A DNA stretch of 64,000 nucleotides from Armillaria gallica (GCA_037576215.1 JBANDB010000002.1:2418001-2482000); one strand, 5' to 3'. Shown: positions 11,661 through 23,650, numbered from the stretch's first letter. A program made the numbers and translations. Notes: generated by a model not told the origin, from the sequence alone.

Positions 11661-12877
11661 ACGATTTCAGTGTAAAGGGGAAATGATTTGCCGAACTGAA
11701 AAACTTTCCTCAGATACATTTCCATATGCCGGAATCAGATTTTGGCAGTGAGATTTCTGTTTCCGACTTGACAGAAATGGTATATGGAAACTTTTCCAGC
11801 CCCACTGCACGTTTCCTTCATGCAGAAACTTGGGCGTGACAGGAGTGCAACTCGCTGCCAGGCGGCGTCGGCACAACGGGCCGAGACAATATTCTACTAA
11901 CTCACCTCAAACTCCGACAGGTCACCCTGGGCACTTTTGAACTCTGCATTTAATTAACCGCTGCCAGTACACTAGCTACTAAGACGCGGTGGAGGTACAG
12001 GTCCTCAGGCACTCTCCTACCTAGGCTATATTGATTGCGCAAATATCATCCCCACTCAAGCTGCTGAGGACCGTCAAATCTGCTGGTCACTAGATCTTTC
12101 CCTCCTCGCCGCTAAGGGCCCTTATACCGTGTTTCACCGTACCTATGGAATCGCTTTGCATGTTGTCGACTACAGCCATTCGTCACTCTCAGAGAAGAGA
12201 CGCTGTGAAATTTGTTCCTGGGCTGGTATGAGGCGACGTGCGCGGAAAGTCATTCTGACGATATAAACCCGCTTAACCTCTTGCAACGATACATACAAGG
12301 TTGATTGATTTTTTAGCCATATGCATCCTGATAGCTGAGAAATGATTGTGTACAATACCGACGGAACCTCACCTGGAAATTGGGCAACTCTTCTGTCGCA
12401 TCATGCAATGCACCATGGAGATGCGTGGAGGTCCTTTCTCAACCTTGAGCCCTCGGCCGAGAGAAAGTGACACTGCTAACTAGTAGCTCAGCGCATCGAC
12501 TCGAAAGAGATGAGGACGATAAGTTATAATGATGTTGTATTGAATCTGCCTTGGACCATATATTAAACCCTCACAGTGACTGTTGTTTCCATTACACTGC
12601 AAAAATATCTATGCTGTGAGTACGGGTTTGTTTTCCACGGGTTCATCGCAGTTCCAACCCGGCTAGGCTACGGATAGTTCCTGGACGTATCCTACTTCTA
12701 TCCTGCGTTCAAACTTTACAAGGCATCCGTTGTGCAGCCTGACTGCAGTTGGGGGCAGACATTCAAATCGCCGTGAGCTCGTGTATGAACTTGAAACGAT
12801 AAGCACGTAAACCAACTTTAAAAATAACTATACGTGTAAAGTAAGCAAAACGCCTTAGTATATAAAGGCGTAAGATA
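11661..12877. other. Unassigned region between DUF6534 copies 1 and 2
   Basis: No gene could be supported. A plus-strand frame is open for about 60 codons (near 12012-12200, reading ANIIPTQAAEDRQICWSLDL in its middle) with good-looking composition, but I found no start, splice sites or domain. It may be a remnant of an unidentified exon. Confidence 0.3.
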
Positions 12878-14408
12878 TCAATTAGTATCGGTGTGCATAC
12901 CAAAAAGATCATAAATAGGAGGGCGGGGCAGGCTCAGCAAATGCACTCTAACAGTTACGCGAGGAGGACCATACTGCCGTTCTGTGGTTTCTCCTTGGAG
13001 GAAAATCAGCTCTTGTGAAGTGCGCGAAGCAACATGACTGACACTCATTCGACCCATTTCATCACTGGTGAATACCTCTTTAGTGATCGTGACTGGCACC
13101 GACGCCTGTCTTTGTACCCGGTCCGTTCGCTTTGCGCCCTGCCTTGAATGGGAGGTGATATCCTCCATCACAGTGGTTGTGATCTCCATATCGGTAGAAG
13201 ACGTATAGGTATCCCGTCCACCCATGACCCGGATTCGCGAATTCAGCACCATGTAAACAGTATTAGCATACAACTTTGGCATGACGAAAATGGGTGTCCC
13301 GTAGAAAGTCTGATGAGGGAACACAATAAAGAGGATAAGGCTGACTCAGCAGAGCGACAACAGCTAAAGTGAGTGGTGTTACTCCGGCGACAATGATGGA
13401 TAGTTAGTAAGTACCTGTCACAGATCCTGTTTCAATGGTGAGACAAATTAGCTTTGTGACTAGGATTCGGGTATGATGGAGACTGGTATTGCGGTGCGTA
13501 AGCTATGTCAATAGTATCAATGACAGTGAAGATAGCTGAGGGAGAGAAAGAATTCACATAAAAAGTCATACAGATAGCGATAATAACATCACACAGGGCA
13601 GAGCCTCCGCACCAAATCTACGCAGAAATCAGGACGATAGATTCAGGATATCTAGTTTGTTACTTACCCCGAGGGCGATGGACGTCTTCCTGTTATTGAG
13701 TTTAGTGATGTCGCCTGCTTCGAAAGCGTAGACGCCTGTGAGAATAGCTGCCAAAGAGCTGGTCGACGATACCTGTGAATAGATGAGCTAGATTGCCACG
13801 GAGAAAGGGCACGGCAACGAACGCAGGTAACAAATGCGGGGACAATTCGTGACCTTGACAGTATGAAGATTCGATACGCATAAAAACCTGTCCGACACAA
13901 GCAACTGTACTTATTAGCAACAGAAAACCAACAAAATATGCCGCAGGCACCAACACCGCCCATGACGGGGACAACTAGCCAATTAAAATCCATTCTAGTC
14001 AGGGATTCGAGGTCACCGAAGCCATACCCGAACATCGCTAAGGCGTCGTGGGTGACGAACATCGTCTGAACAAACTCGACAATGTAGATACCATAGACAA
14101 GACATTTTGTGAATATCCTGTCCTTCGGAAATGCCAGATAGTACAGATCTAGGAACGAAACCGGATAAGAACAGCAATATTAGAGAATAAATGACGCACA
14201 AAGCTGTACAGAAAGAGTACCAAAGAGTCCCCAGTGCAAGAGATAGGCAATAACCTGAATTGCCGTGTTAGTGACTGCATAGAGTAAACGCAGAATTTGA
14301 CAAACCTCCGGTCCAGACCTGAAACGAGATGATTCAGTACACAGCACTCAACTTGAAGATTATAACTCACAGTCGTTCTATGGGATAACCTGCGGGGACG
14401 GGCTGCAT
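12878..14408 (-). CDS. DUF6534 membrane protein, copy 2 (possibly frameshifted)
   Basis: Starts MQPVPAGYPIERL at 14408 and follows the exon plan of copy 1: LYYLAFPKDRIFTKCLVYGI, THDALAMFGYGFGDLESLT, FYAYRIFILSRSRIVPAF, VSSTSSLAAILTGVYAFEAG, and the C-terminal LYANTVYMVLNSRIRVMGGR. The penultimate junction is odd: after the homologous acceptor (CTTTAG) the exon has four more bases than copies 1, 3 and 4, which breaks frame before FPHQTFYGTP. Using an AG about 19 bases downstream (CTGAG) would restore the frame at the cost of six residues of one helix. The C-terminal tail is about 40 residues longer than in copy 1 and ends at 12878. Either a recent pseudogene or a copy with a shifted acceptor. 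Confidence 0.6.
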
Positions 14409-15110
14409 GGTTGTGCCTGGAGTTGTTTTACCGACTCTGAACGGTACATATATTTCCGCGCGTCATTATGAAAAATCTGAAAGATGTCCTTCATACCCAT
14501 GGCCAGTCGGCATCACAGACCGAGTTGAAAGGCGGTCCAGTTACCCCGATTTCAACCATCCTCATTAGATGTCAACGCATCAAGTTGACCCATCAAATTG
14601 ATTATCTTGATTCCGTTCTGCAGTTTCAGAGGATATCTCCGCACCAAAGTATAGCAGAAGTCATACCGGCGCGCTAATCTCAAGTCGATATGAGAAGCTA
14701 TCCCCAGAATAGACCGTGAGAAGGAGGAAGGATTTTTGGTCCAATACAGTTGTCGCGTAACTATCAAATGTCTTCTTCCTCGTCCAACAGATGGACTGAA
14801 AGCAGTTTCTTATGGCCTGTCATCGGGATATTCTTTGATATATCCCAGTGGCCCGTGGATTTGTGGGTATGAATGAGTGCTACAGTCATCGGAACGCGGC
14901 AGTGTCCTTGATTGTCCCTGCGATACTATGAGTGGCAATGTATGTTGAGATTTCTTTGCACCGAACCATTCCTGGGTTATGTCTTCCGAGTCCTCAACAA
15001 TTTTACTGCACCGAAAGCGGTCAAGGAGACATAAAACTGGTCCCGATCTCATCGACGGATCATGACTCGTCGGAAGGAAATGCAAGCGTGGGAAAACAAT
15101 GCACGGCCCA
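14409..15110 (-). repeat. Duplicated 5' region of DUF6534 copy 2
   Basis: Matches the regions upstream of copy 4 (22930-23650) and, in part, copy 1 (11145-11660). Shared landmarks include CATCGGAACGCGGCAGTGTC (near 14890 here, near 23415 in copy 4) and GTCAAGGAGACATA near 15020. No convincing ORF lies inside it. Confidence 0.6.
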
Positions 15111-15659
15111 TGTACCAAAATAGAAATCGCAAGACTCGAAGGACGACCACCATCTATCGAGAATTCTTTACATTATTTCCCATAGGACCATCACTTGAGA
15201 TAAGGTCGTCGACGTCGACTGCCATTGCGCCTTATCGTCAAGGTTTGACGCGGTTTATTCGTGTGCGTGAGAATCTCTTTATCATTTCCACTTTCCAACC
15301 TGGTCAGGATTTTTTTGATAACGACGTTGTAATCTGCCTTGGATTTTTTCAGACTGACACTTGGAAAACACAGACCTAGGATAAGAGCACCGAGACTGCA
15401 CCAGTGGCTTTCAGTGGCACCAGATGCAATCTGGAACGCTGACATTTCTGTAGATCGATGCACTGCAGCAAAAGCATAAAGAGCGGAATACTGCCTGGAC
15501 CATCAATCTATCTTAAGCGTGGTACACATCTGTATCCTACACACATTTGTGGGACTCCTTCGCCCAATCGGAAGCTATATAAGATCAAAAATATTTCGGA
15601 TGGCGGAAGAACCTGCTTTTGATACAGATCTTGGATGAGAAGAAGGACAGGCGCTGCCA

Positions 15660-15998
15660 CAAATAGCTTGGTGAGTCATACATCTATGACCCTCATGGTT
15701 TGCTCCCGGCGGGAAATTAAAACGCCAACTTGATATCGGTGCGCCGCCAGTATCTGACCTGCTATAACTTGATTCAAAGATATCTTTTCAGCTGGCGAAA
15801 CGGATTCATCATAATCAACTTGAATAGTAGTGCGTTGGCACTCATGAACATGTTGAACAGCTGACTGCCTTCATCTCGGTTTTAGTGATGTGATACTGGC
15901 CTTTCTTGACGCCTTCTTTCAACTCTCTCACATGAATATATAGTATATATCTACAGAATCTTTCCCTTCAGTATCGGTAACACAACCCCAGACCCGTC
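15660..15998 (+). promoter_or_regulatory. Upstream region of DUF6534 copy 3
   Basis: Inverted relative to the other three copies but still alignable with them near the gene, for example GATGTGATACTGGCC at 15887-15901, whose reverse complement lies near 23040 upstream of copy 4. TA-rich TATA-like sequence (ATATATAGTATATATC) lies near 15936-15951, about 50 bases before the ATG. Confidence 0.4.
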
Positions 15999-17428
15999 AT
16001 GCAGCCCGTCCCCGCAAATTATCCCATAGCAGAACTGTAAGTTATACTCGTGGAATCGAGCAGTGGTATTTCCTGATTCATCTCATTTCAGGGCCGGATC
16101 CTACGTTTGTCAAATTGCACACTTAGTTTATTCAGCCAGTAACACAAGAACCTAGCTTATAGGCTGTCTGTTGAACTGGGGACTCTTCGGGACCCTGACT
16201 GTGCAGCTCTGTATGTTGCACTGAGTCGTTCTCCTGCAGATTGGTTCTGATAGATTCTTGTTAGATTTATACTATCTAGCATTTCCGAACGACAGAAGAA
16301 TTGTAAAATATCTAGTATATGGCCTCTATGTCATCGAGATTGTGCAGACGATTCTTATTGCCCACGACTCGTTTGCATTGTTTGGGTACGGCTTCGGTGA
16401 TTTGGAAGCCCTGGCTAGATTGAATTTTGGTTGGCTCACTGTCCCTATCATGAGCGGTATTGGTGGGCGGAGCGTTTGCTACATATTCTGTTACTTATCA
16501 GGAGTCAAGTTGCTTCTGTTGGGCAGGTCTTCTATGCATACCGGATCTTCATACTGTCAAAATCACGAACCATTCCGATATTCATATTTTGTGTTCGTTT
16601 CTTTGCTCTTTCTCCATAGCAGTCTAGCTCATCTTTTTACAGATATCATCGATCAGTTCTGTGGCAGCTATAGTCACAGGCATTTTCACTTTCCAAATAG
16701 GCAACGTCGTTCAGCTCAACAACCGGAGGATGTCCATCGCGGCTGGAGTGCGTATTTGATTGGATGTCCCAAGTTCATCATGCTGAATCATATCCAGATT
16801 TGGTGCGGAGGCGCCGCCCTATGTGATATCATCATTGCTATCTGCATGACCTACTATGCGAGCTCCATCTCTCTTTCAGTTATCTCCATTGATGTTGATA
16901 CCATTTTACAGCTTACGCGCAGCACCGCTCATCTCCGACAAACCCGAATGCTAGTCATAAAGATAACTCGTCTCACTATTGAAACGGGATCTGTGACAGG
17001 TATTTACTCCGCACCATCTGCCGTTGTCAGAATGATATTAACACTTACTTCTAGCTGTTGTCGCCCTGCTTACCTTCATCCTTTTCATTGCACTCCCCGG
17101 TCGAAATTCCTACATGATACTTTGCTTGATCGTCCCTAAGCTGTATGCTAACACTGTTTACATGGTGCTGAATTCCCGATTCCAAATTATCGGCGGAAGG
17201 GATACCTATATGTTTTCAACCGACCATATGAGCGTCCCGACCACGATGATCAGAGATACTACTTCTCGATCAGCAGAAGGCACACAACCTGCAGACGGCA
17301 GGCAAGGACAGGTGCCAGTGGTCGTACTATCTAGTGAGGAATTCACCAATATTAGTTATGAAATGGGTCAAATGAAGGTCAGTCATGGTCTCATGCGCTT
17401 TATTAGAGCTGATTTTCCCCTAGGATAA
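15999..17428 (+). CDS. DUF6534 multi-pass membrane protein, copy 3
   Basis: The only plus-strand member of the cluster. Starts MQPVPANYPIAEL at 15999, with a 13-nt micro-exon near 16092. It continues LLNWGLFGTLTVQLY, LYYLAFPNDRRIVKYLVYGL, HDSFALFGYGFGDLEALARL, FYAYRIFILSKSRTIPIF, ISSISSVAAIVTGIFTF, ALCDIIIAICMTYY, TRMLVIKITRLTIETGSVT, and LYANTVYMVLNSRFQIIGGR. It ends RADFPLG at 17428. All homologous introns can be placed in frame. One intron (16858-16911) starts with GC, not GT, is 54 nt long and has no stop, so retaining it would only add 18 residues. The protein appears intact. Its function, as for all DUF6534 proteins, is unknown. Confidence 0.75.
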
Positions 17429-17568
17429 ACCACAGGACAGCTGTATGAGCCTTCCCGCGTAACTGGCAGCTCGCCCCATAAGAGAGAAGATATCTTATAG
17501 AACGAGCCCGTCGTCATCTTGGCCGTTAAAGTAAAGTATATTGACTTGTTCTGAAAATAATGTCGCAG

Positions 17569-17934
17569 CTAGTACATGCTGACTTTGGAGTAACGAAAGA
17601 AGGGGTTGTCTACTGTAATAATAAAAAATTCATTGTTCATTACTACTAGTCTTTGAGGGCCACTGTATTCACATGGCATCGAATTTGGATGAGAGCTACC
17701 TATGATTGAAGACTTGCTGCAACGAAGGAGGGTGAGTCTGTGTTGGGAATAGACGTTGGCAGGCACAAAGGACGTGATGGAGATGGCTCGAACGAACGTA
17801 TATTGGTGGACAGATACGGAGGTGGTGGTGGTACGAAGCCAAGAAACGGTCGTGATCGATACGAAAATCAAAATAATGTAAAACAAAAGACGGCTACGCC
17901 ATCGGCCCAGTGGCTGTGAAACCATAATCCTCAA
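17569..17934 (-). CDS. Hypothetical single-pass ORF
   Basis: A 121-residue frame that starts MRIMVSQPLGRWRSR and is followed by a hydrophobic stretch (LLFYIILIFVSITTVSWL), a pattern of a signal anchor. No paralogue, domain or splice context was seen, so it could be a chance ORF. Confidence 0.2.
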   Translation of the reverse strand: MRIMVSQPLGRWRSRLLFYIILIFVSITTVSWLRTTTTSVSVHQYTFVRAISITSFVPANVYSQHRLTLLRCSKSSIIGSSHPNSMPCEYSGPQRLVVMNNEFFIITVDNPFFRYSKVSMY

Positions 17935-18326
17935 CAGTCTGCGCCCAGGAGAACAAGCTCAAATTGAGCTGCCGTACTTTTCCAGTCAAAAATTCGGGCA
18001 TAGGAATTGCACATGAAGCACATGTCACTCAGAAGTAGCCAGAAACAGTCAAGAGCCCGGTGCCGCTAGCTCACTTGGCGTACCTTGATAAGTTGGAGAG
18101 AAAAATTCCTTTCTCCAATGACACGGTACTCATGGGAGACGTGGAGCCGGGAGTGACGAGTGCTCACCCAAGCAGACCCGTCGCTAGAAGACAAACGAGC
18201 AATGTCAGCACAAAAAGTTCCGCCCATCTCAATACAAACTGTAATTCTCGTGTCTACTGTTAGTCACACCCTCATGGATACGGAAACATAACGGCGATCC
18301 CAGTACACCCTCGATTCATACCAATT

Positions 18327-18860
18327 CTAATTCTCCTGAAAATAATCCATCTCTGTTCGACAGTGCGTCGGGAGTACCATCTCGTACCTCTTATGACCCT
18401 TCACTGCTTTGTATACGATGTCATAGATCTTGACGCCCTGCTCTGCCTTCCGCTTTAGTAGGCGATCAAGATGATATTCAGGGTGGGACGACGGGGGTAA
18501 AGTTCTAGGGTGCGCCACCAGTCCTACATTACAAAGGTGAGACCAAAGTGTAACGACAGAACAAGGACATACCAAGATAAATATCGCCTCTCTGGCGTTA
18601 TCAATCAGCTCAGAGAGCGCCCACATGTAATCGTGCCCATCAATGTGTCCTTTCACGAAATTTCCTGCCCTCTCCTCTTCGAAGCGATGGCTGTCGTTGA
18701 TAGGCTGCCAAATCTCGTCGGCCTTTTTCTCTTCGGGATCGTCGTTGCGGCCTGGATTTTGATGTATTAGACACTTTAACAGAAGCCGACAATGCATTGG
18801 CTTACGTTTAGGACGCGAGATTCATGGAGGTTGGGGTCATGGCAGGACTGAGGAAGGTAT
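18327..18860 (-). pseudogene. Phospholipase D N-terminal fragment
   Basis: Matches the region before the first catalytic motif of fungal phospholipase D1-type enzymes: a short upstream exon reading HDPNLHESRVLN (about 18830), then HRFEEERAGNFVKGHIDGHD, YMWALSELIDNAREAIFIL, an intron near 18570, then HPEYHLDRLLKRKAEQGVKI followed by YDIVYKAVKG. After that the frame diverges and stops at 18327. Neither HKD catalytic motif is present here or downstream, so it cannot encode an active lipase. It is a truncated relic inside the DUF6534 cluster. Confidence 0.7.
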
Positions 18861-19059
18861 TAGGGCCATTTGTTGGTTTTTGGCTGTGATCACAGCGGCG
18901 GGGAGTCTGGCGATATCACCATCGTCCTGATGGTTTCCGTCGTGTACTATGATGGTGATTCAACGTTCAAAAAAATGTCGTGGTCGTCGGAGTCGTGAGT
19001 CGTGAGCCATCGGGATCCTGGCTGTCACCCCGGCCTCCCGTCACCATCCTCCAGCTATT

Positions 19060-19720
19060 CCTCACTTCAGCCCCTCATCACTACCCTTATAACTCATATC
19101 CCTTCCCACCCTTCCCACCTTTCCCACTACACAGGACATCGTTGTCGTTGTCATTGAGCTCCTGGATGCGTTGGCGGCTGGGAGGCTGGCATATGGCCCC
19201 ATGCTGCCATGCATGATGGTACCCGATATTCAATATTCCTACGGAGTCGGAGTCGTTTCATGCACAGATAGTTGGCGTTCGCTACGATTAAGGCCGTTCT
19301 TCTTGTGGGGGAACCGGGGCGGGTTGGCGGGCGTACTGGTGGTGATAGTGGCAAGGCGCATCATGGGCTACAGGCCGTCGTAATTGTATCGTGGGTACGC
19401 TCAATGTGACTTGCAGAACGTGCCGCGTCGTTCGAGGCCTTATGCGTTGCTTATGAAGTAATGGGGGCTCTTAGAGCCGGCCAAATACTTGAAGAAAAGT
19501 GTAAAACACAGAAATAAGCAATAGGAATGAATGAAACATACCTTTGATTCATATTTGATAGACGAAAGGCAGGACGAAACAGATGTAGTGAGGGACGGTA
19601 GCCAATGGCCAGAGGAGCGACTATGGGACCGAAGTGAGAGAAAACGGTATCGTACTCCCAGGCTTTCTTCATCATTCAAGCAATGCGGGGGATTGTCCAA
19701 GTATCATGGAAGGAGAGTGC
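19060..19720. repeat. Degenerate duplicated segment, left copy
   Basis: Aligns with 20330-21010 in the same orientation. Shared landmarks are CCGATATTCAA (19230 and 20555), ACGATTAAGGCCG against GCGATTAAGGCCG, and TCCCAGGCTTT (19657 and 20980). The plus-strand frame (VGVVSC near 19250) and the minus-strand frame (KAWEYDTVFSHFGPI) are both partly conserved, so an old gene probably lies here, but I could not rebuild or identify one. Confidence 0.4.
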
Positions 19721-20329
19721 GAACGGTGTGCGCCGAAGTGCGGAGATGTGATGATGAAGCACTGGTTATAACCAAGATGCGATGTTTGCCTTTTCCACCT
19801 TGCGAAACGGGGCGGCGAATTAATCAACGTCCTTCTACAGCACCATGTACGCCGATGTCTTCCCGCTCATGGGCGTAGACCTTTCCCTCGCCCGAATAGC
19901 CAGCAGCAATCCGTTCTCTTCCCTCTGACCTGCCAGACACCTTTGAGGGAATGCTACCGATCCATAGCACTCTATCGAGTGTGTACAGCTGGAATGCCGA
20001 GTACGCCTTGTGCATCATCAACGATGTTGGGCTTGATGTGAGTCGTTGAGGGTTTGATCGTCATCTGAGAATTGAACAGCCTCGTTGGAGGGCTTGCGCC
20101 GCGAGGGTCTTTGGGGCAGCTATGGTGGTTGCTCGCCAAGTGGTATCGATCACGGTAATGCGCGCTTATGGACAATATCGGATTTGCACAAGGATGGCAG
20201 CAGCGAGGTCATCGATGCTCATGTCGTCGTCATCTTGGTGTCGTCTGCAGCGTAGTTCAGAAGATAATTGGCACCCAAATGGACATCACAATTGCTGCTA
20301 TCGTTGGACATCAGGGGCTCGACCTACTC

Positions 20330-21010
20330 CCGCCCTGTGGCTCGCACTGGTCTGTCCTCCTACACCCTCCACACGCATTACCTGCCCTTCATCGACCCTC
20401 CTAAGCTCAGGATTACCCTCATACGTCCCATCTCCTGGCAAGCACACCGCTTTTGCCACTGCGCGGGCCGTCGACGTTGATGTCGTCGAGGTCCTGGTCC
20501 CCGGATATGCTGGCAACTGGGGCTCGCGTATGACCCCGTGCTGTCAGATAGCATCCGATATTCAACTTTCTTGTAAAGTCGGAGTTGTTTCGTGTATAAC
20601 TCGCTAGGAATGACTGCGATTAAGGCCGATCGTCGTGTTGAGGGATCAGGCGTAGTGGTGTACCAGCAGGTGATGTCGGCAAGGCTCGTCATAGAAAATA
20701 CATATCATTGTGAGGGTTTCGTGGGTGTGCTCGATGTCACTTGCAGGACGTGCTGCTTTGTCCGAGGGGTTACACGTTGAGTGGAAGGTGCTGGGCACTC
20801 AGTGCCGGCCAAAGAAAACAAGAAAAAGCTTGAATACACAAATCAGTGAGAAGCAACCAATAGGAAATAATAGAACATACCTTTCATTCTTGTGGAGGGT
20901 AATTTGGTGGGCAAATGGTGAGAGGAGGCGGATGTAGCAATAGGCCAGAGGAGAACCCGAGCAAGCGAAAGTGGCAAGGTAATCCCAGGCTTTTGATGAA
21001 CGCATTATTT
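20330..21010. repeat. Degenerate duplicated segment, right copy
   Basis: Partner of 19060-19720. On the plus strand a short stretch VLVPGYAGNWGSR (near 20490) resembles the IVPGTPANWGQR stretch of the DUF6699 gene at 5427-6593, hinting that both copies may derive from such a gene, though the domain itself is missing. On the minus strand KAWDYLATFACSGSPLAYCY ends at a GTATGT donor. No complete gene can be supported. Confidence 0.35.
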
Positions 21011-21369
21011 TTTCCCACGAGATTTCTCAACAGGTGGTCGGCAACTCCCGAATAGCATCATTCCTACGGTTAAATTCAGTATAAGGAGTTTACCTATATA
21101 TACATACTAGCGGGGACCTATAAAGTGGTATATTTTTCAGGTAAAATACATCAAAACACATAGTATAATTATGTTCAATAAGAGATAACGGCTTGAACGG
21201 CATATAATAGGACTCAGAAGCACATTTCACCGCTCCACAAAACTTTTTATAGCTTCGACATAGAGATGTCGAACATATGGTTGTCCGCACAATGTCCGTC
21301 GATGATTTACTTGTCAAATAGCATGAGCAACGATTTGTGAATGAGGACCGTATGTTTGAAGTTAGATGG

Positions 21370-21570
21370 ATAAGCTCAACGACACATCTCAGCATGAGAC
21401 CGTAGCATTTTGAATAGGTAATTATTACAAAAAGACGAGATAAATAGATCGGCATGGGCGGCCCCTCTTGTACATAGTGTTAGCTCAAAACTCGAACAGT
21501 TACGCCGCATATTCCATGCTCTTGTCCTGTAGTTTATCCTTTGGGGGGGGGATCAACTCCAATAAGGTGC
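21370..21570 (-). repeat. Inverted-repeat arm (3' end of DUF6534 copy 4)
   Basis: About 190 bases whose reverse complement lies at 27150-27345, including TCTCGTCTTTTTG-like and AAACTACAGGACAAGAGC-like landmarks. This arm covers the last codons and the 3' flank of copy 4. The other arm is the remnant of a fifth copy. Confidence 0.6.
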
Positions 21571-22929
21571 GCGAATCAACATGACTGACATCTATTCGAC
21601 CCATTTCATGGTCACTGCTGAATACCTCTTTAGTTATCGCGACCACTGGGGTTCGCTGTGCACCCTGCGTTGAATGGGAAGTGGTATCCCTCATCATAGT
21701 GGTCGTGATCTCCATATCGGTAGAAGATGTATAGGTATCCCGACCACCTATGATTCGAATTCGCGAATTCAGCACCATGTAAATGGCATTGGCATATAGC
21801 TTGGATATGACCAAGGATGGCGTCAAGTAGAAGGCCTGATGAGGGAACGCAAAAAACAATATAAGGGTGGCAAGAGCAACGACAGCTAAAATTAGGCGAT
21901 GTTAGGCTTGTGACAACGGCGGATGCAAGAAGCAAATACCTGTCAGAGATCCCGTCTCAATAGTGAGACGAATTAGCTTTGTGACCAGAATTTGGGTGCG
22001 ACGGAAACCAGTATTGTTGTGCATAAGCTACGATATAGTATCGACGTCAATGAAAACAACTGAAAGAGAGAAAGAGCTCACGCAGTAAGTCATGCACGTA
22101 GCAATGACAATATCACACAAGGCATAGCCTCCGCACGAGATCTAGGGGTGAATCGGCACGATGAACTCGGGATATCTAGTTGACTAATCACCCCGAGGGA
22201 AATGGCCTCCTCCCGGAAATTGGTATAGGATGTTTGACTGAGGACGCCTGTGATCATAGCTACCACAAAGCTGGTCAAAGACACCTGTCAATGGATGAGC
22301 TAGACTGCCATGGATCAAGAGCACGGCAACGGACACAGATGACGAATGCAGGGACAATTCGCGACCTTGATAATATGTAGATTCGGTATGCATAGAAGCC
22401 CTGTCCGACAGAAGCAGCTGTATTCATGTTAAGAAACGAGCAGAAGACGCTGCATGTAGTGACGCACTGACGGCGCTCATGATCGGGACAATGAGCCAAT
22501 TGAAATGCACCTCTCTGAGAGCATCTAAATCACCGAACCCGTAACCGAATATTGCAAACGCATCGTGGCTGACGAGTATCGTCTGAACAAACTCGACAAT
22601 GTAGACGCCATAGACAAGATATTTTATGAATTGTCTGTCGTTCGGAAATGCTAGGTAGTACAGATCTAGAAGTAATGAGACTGTATCAGAAACAAGATCA
22701 CCAGACAATGAGTGACGCACAAAGCTGCACAGAAAGAGTCCCGAAGAGTCCCCAATGCAAGAGATAGCCAACGATCTGAATTGCCGTGTTAGTGATTGAA
22801 TAGACCAAACGCACAATTTGACAAACCAGCGGTCCCGACCTGAAATGAGACTGTTCAATACACAACACTCAGTTTGAAGATTATAACTTACACCCGTTCT
22901 ACGGGATAACCTGCGGGAACGGGCAGCAT
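21500..22929 (-). CDS. DUF6534 multi-pass membrane protein, copy 4
   Basis: Starts MLPVPAGYPVERV at 22929 and keeps the family plan: LYYLAFPNDRQFIKYLVYGV, SHDAFAIFGYGFGDLDALRE, FYAYRIYILSRSRIVPAF, VSLTSFVVAMITGVLSQT, a CDIVIAT segment (near 22110), and LYANAIYMVLNSRIRIIGGR. Each homologous intron can be placed with GT-AG ends and correct phase, so it looks intact. It ends DKLQDKSMEYAA at 21500. The last exon overlaps the inverted-repeat arm shared with 27150-27345. Its 5' region is the longest version of the duplicated promoter. Confidence 0.75.
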
Positions 22930-23650
22930 GTTGTATCTGGGGGTTGTTTTACAGATTCTGAAGGGAAAGAACCTGTACATATATCGTTGACAACCATCGT
23001 GAGATACTTGGAAGATGGCAAACAAATACCCAAAGCGGGCCAGTATCACATCACAGAAGACAAGGCGAAAGGCGGTCCAAGTACCCGATTTCAACTGGCA
23101 TCCTACGCATTAACCATCAAATTGATCATCTTGATTCCGTCTCACAAGTTGAGAAGAAATCTCCGAGCCAAGATATAGCGGAAGAGATACCGGTGCGCTA
23201 GTATCAAGTTGATATTAACGCTATCCTCAGAATAAACTGTGAGAAGAGGTCAGAATTAATTACTCACGGTGCTATACAACTGTTACGTCCGGCATCTATA
23301 TTCTTCCTCGTCCAACAGGTGAATTGAAAGCAGCTTCTTATGCCTGATATTCTCCCGTCATCGGGAGTACCTTTGATATATGACAGTGTCCTGATGGTAT
23401 GAAGTTGTACAGCCATCGGAACGCGGCAGTGTCCTTGATCGTCTTTGCGATACCATGATGGGTAGCAATCTCCGTATAAATATCTCTTGCGCCAAATCAT
23501 TCCTGGATCATGTCACCTGAGCCTCCCCCTCAATAATCGTACTGTAACGAGAGTCGTCAAGGAGACATAGAACTGAGCCCGGGCTCATCGATGGATCATG
23601 ACTCGTAAGGAAATGCAAGCATGGGAAAACAATTGAAACCTGGCAATTTC
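22930..23650 (-). repeat. Duplicated 5' region of DUF6534 copy 4
   Basis: Same element as upstream of copies 1 and 2, here the least interrupted version, ending shortly before the left end of the Mutator-like element. No gene is supported inside it. Confidence 0.6.

Noticed and set aside
9759..22929. Seven-helix proteins as STE3 pheromone receptors, suggesting a mating-type locus
   Set aside because: The motifs (GYGFGD, LTIETGS, LYANTxYMVLNSR) are those of DUF6534, not STE3, and no pheromone precursor with a CAAX end was seen nearby.
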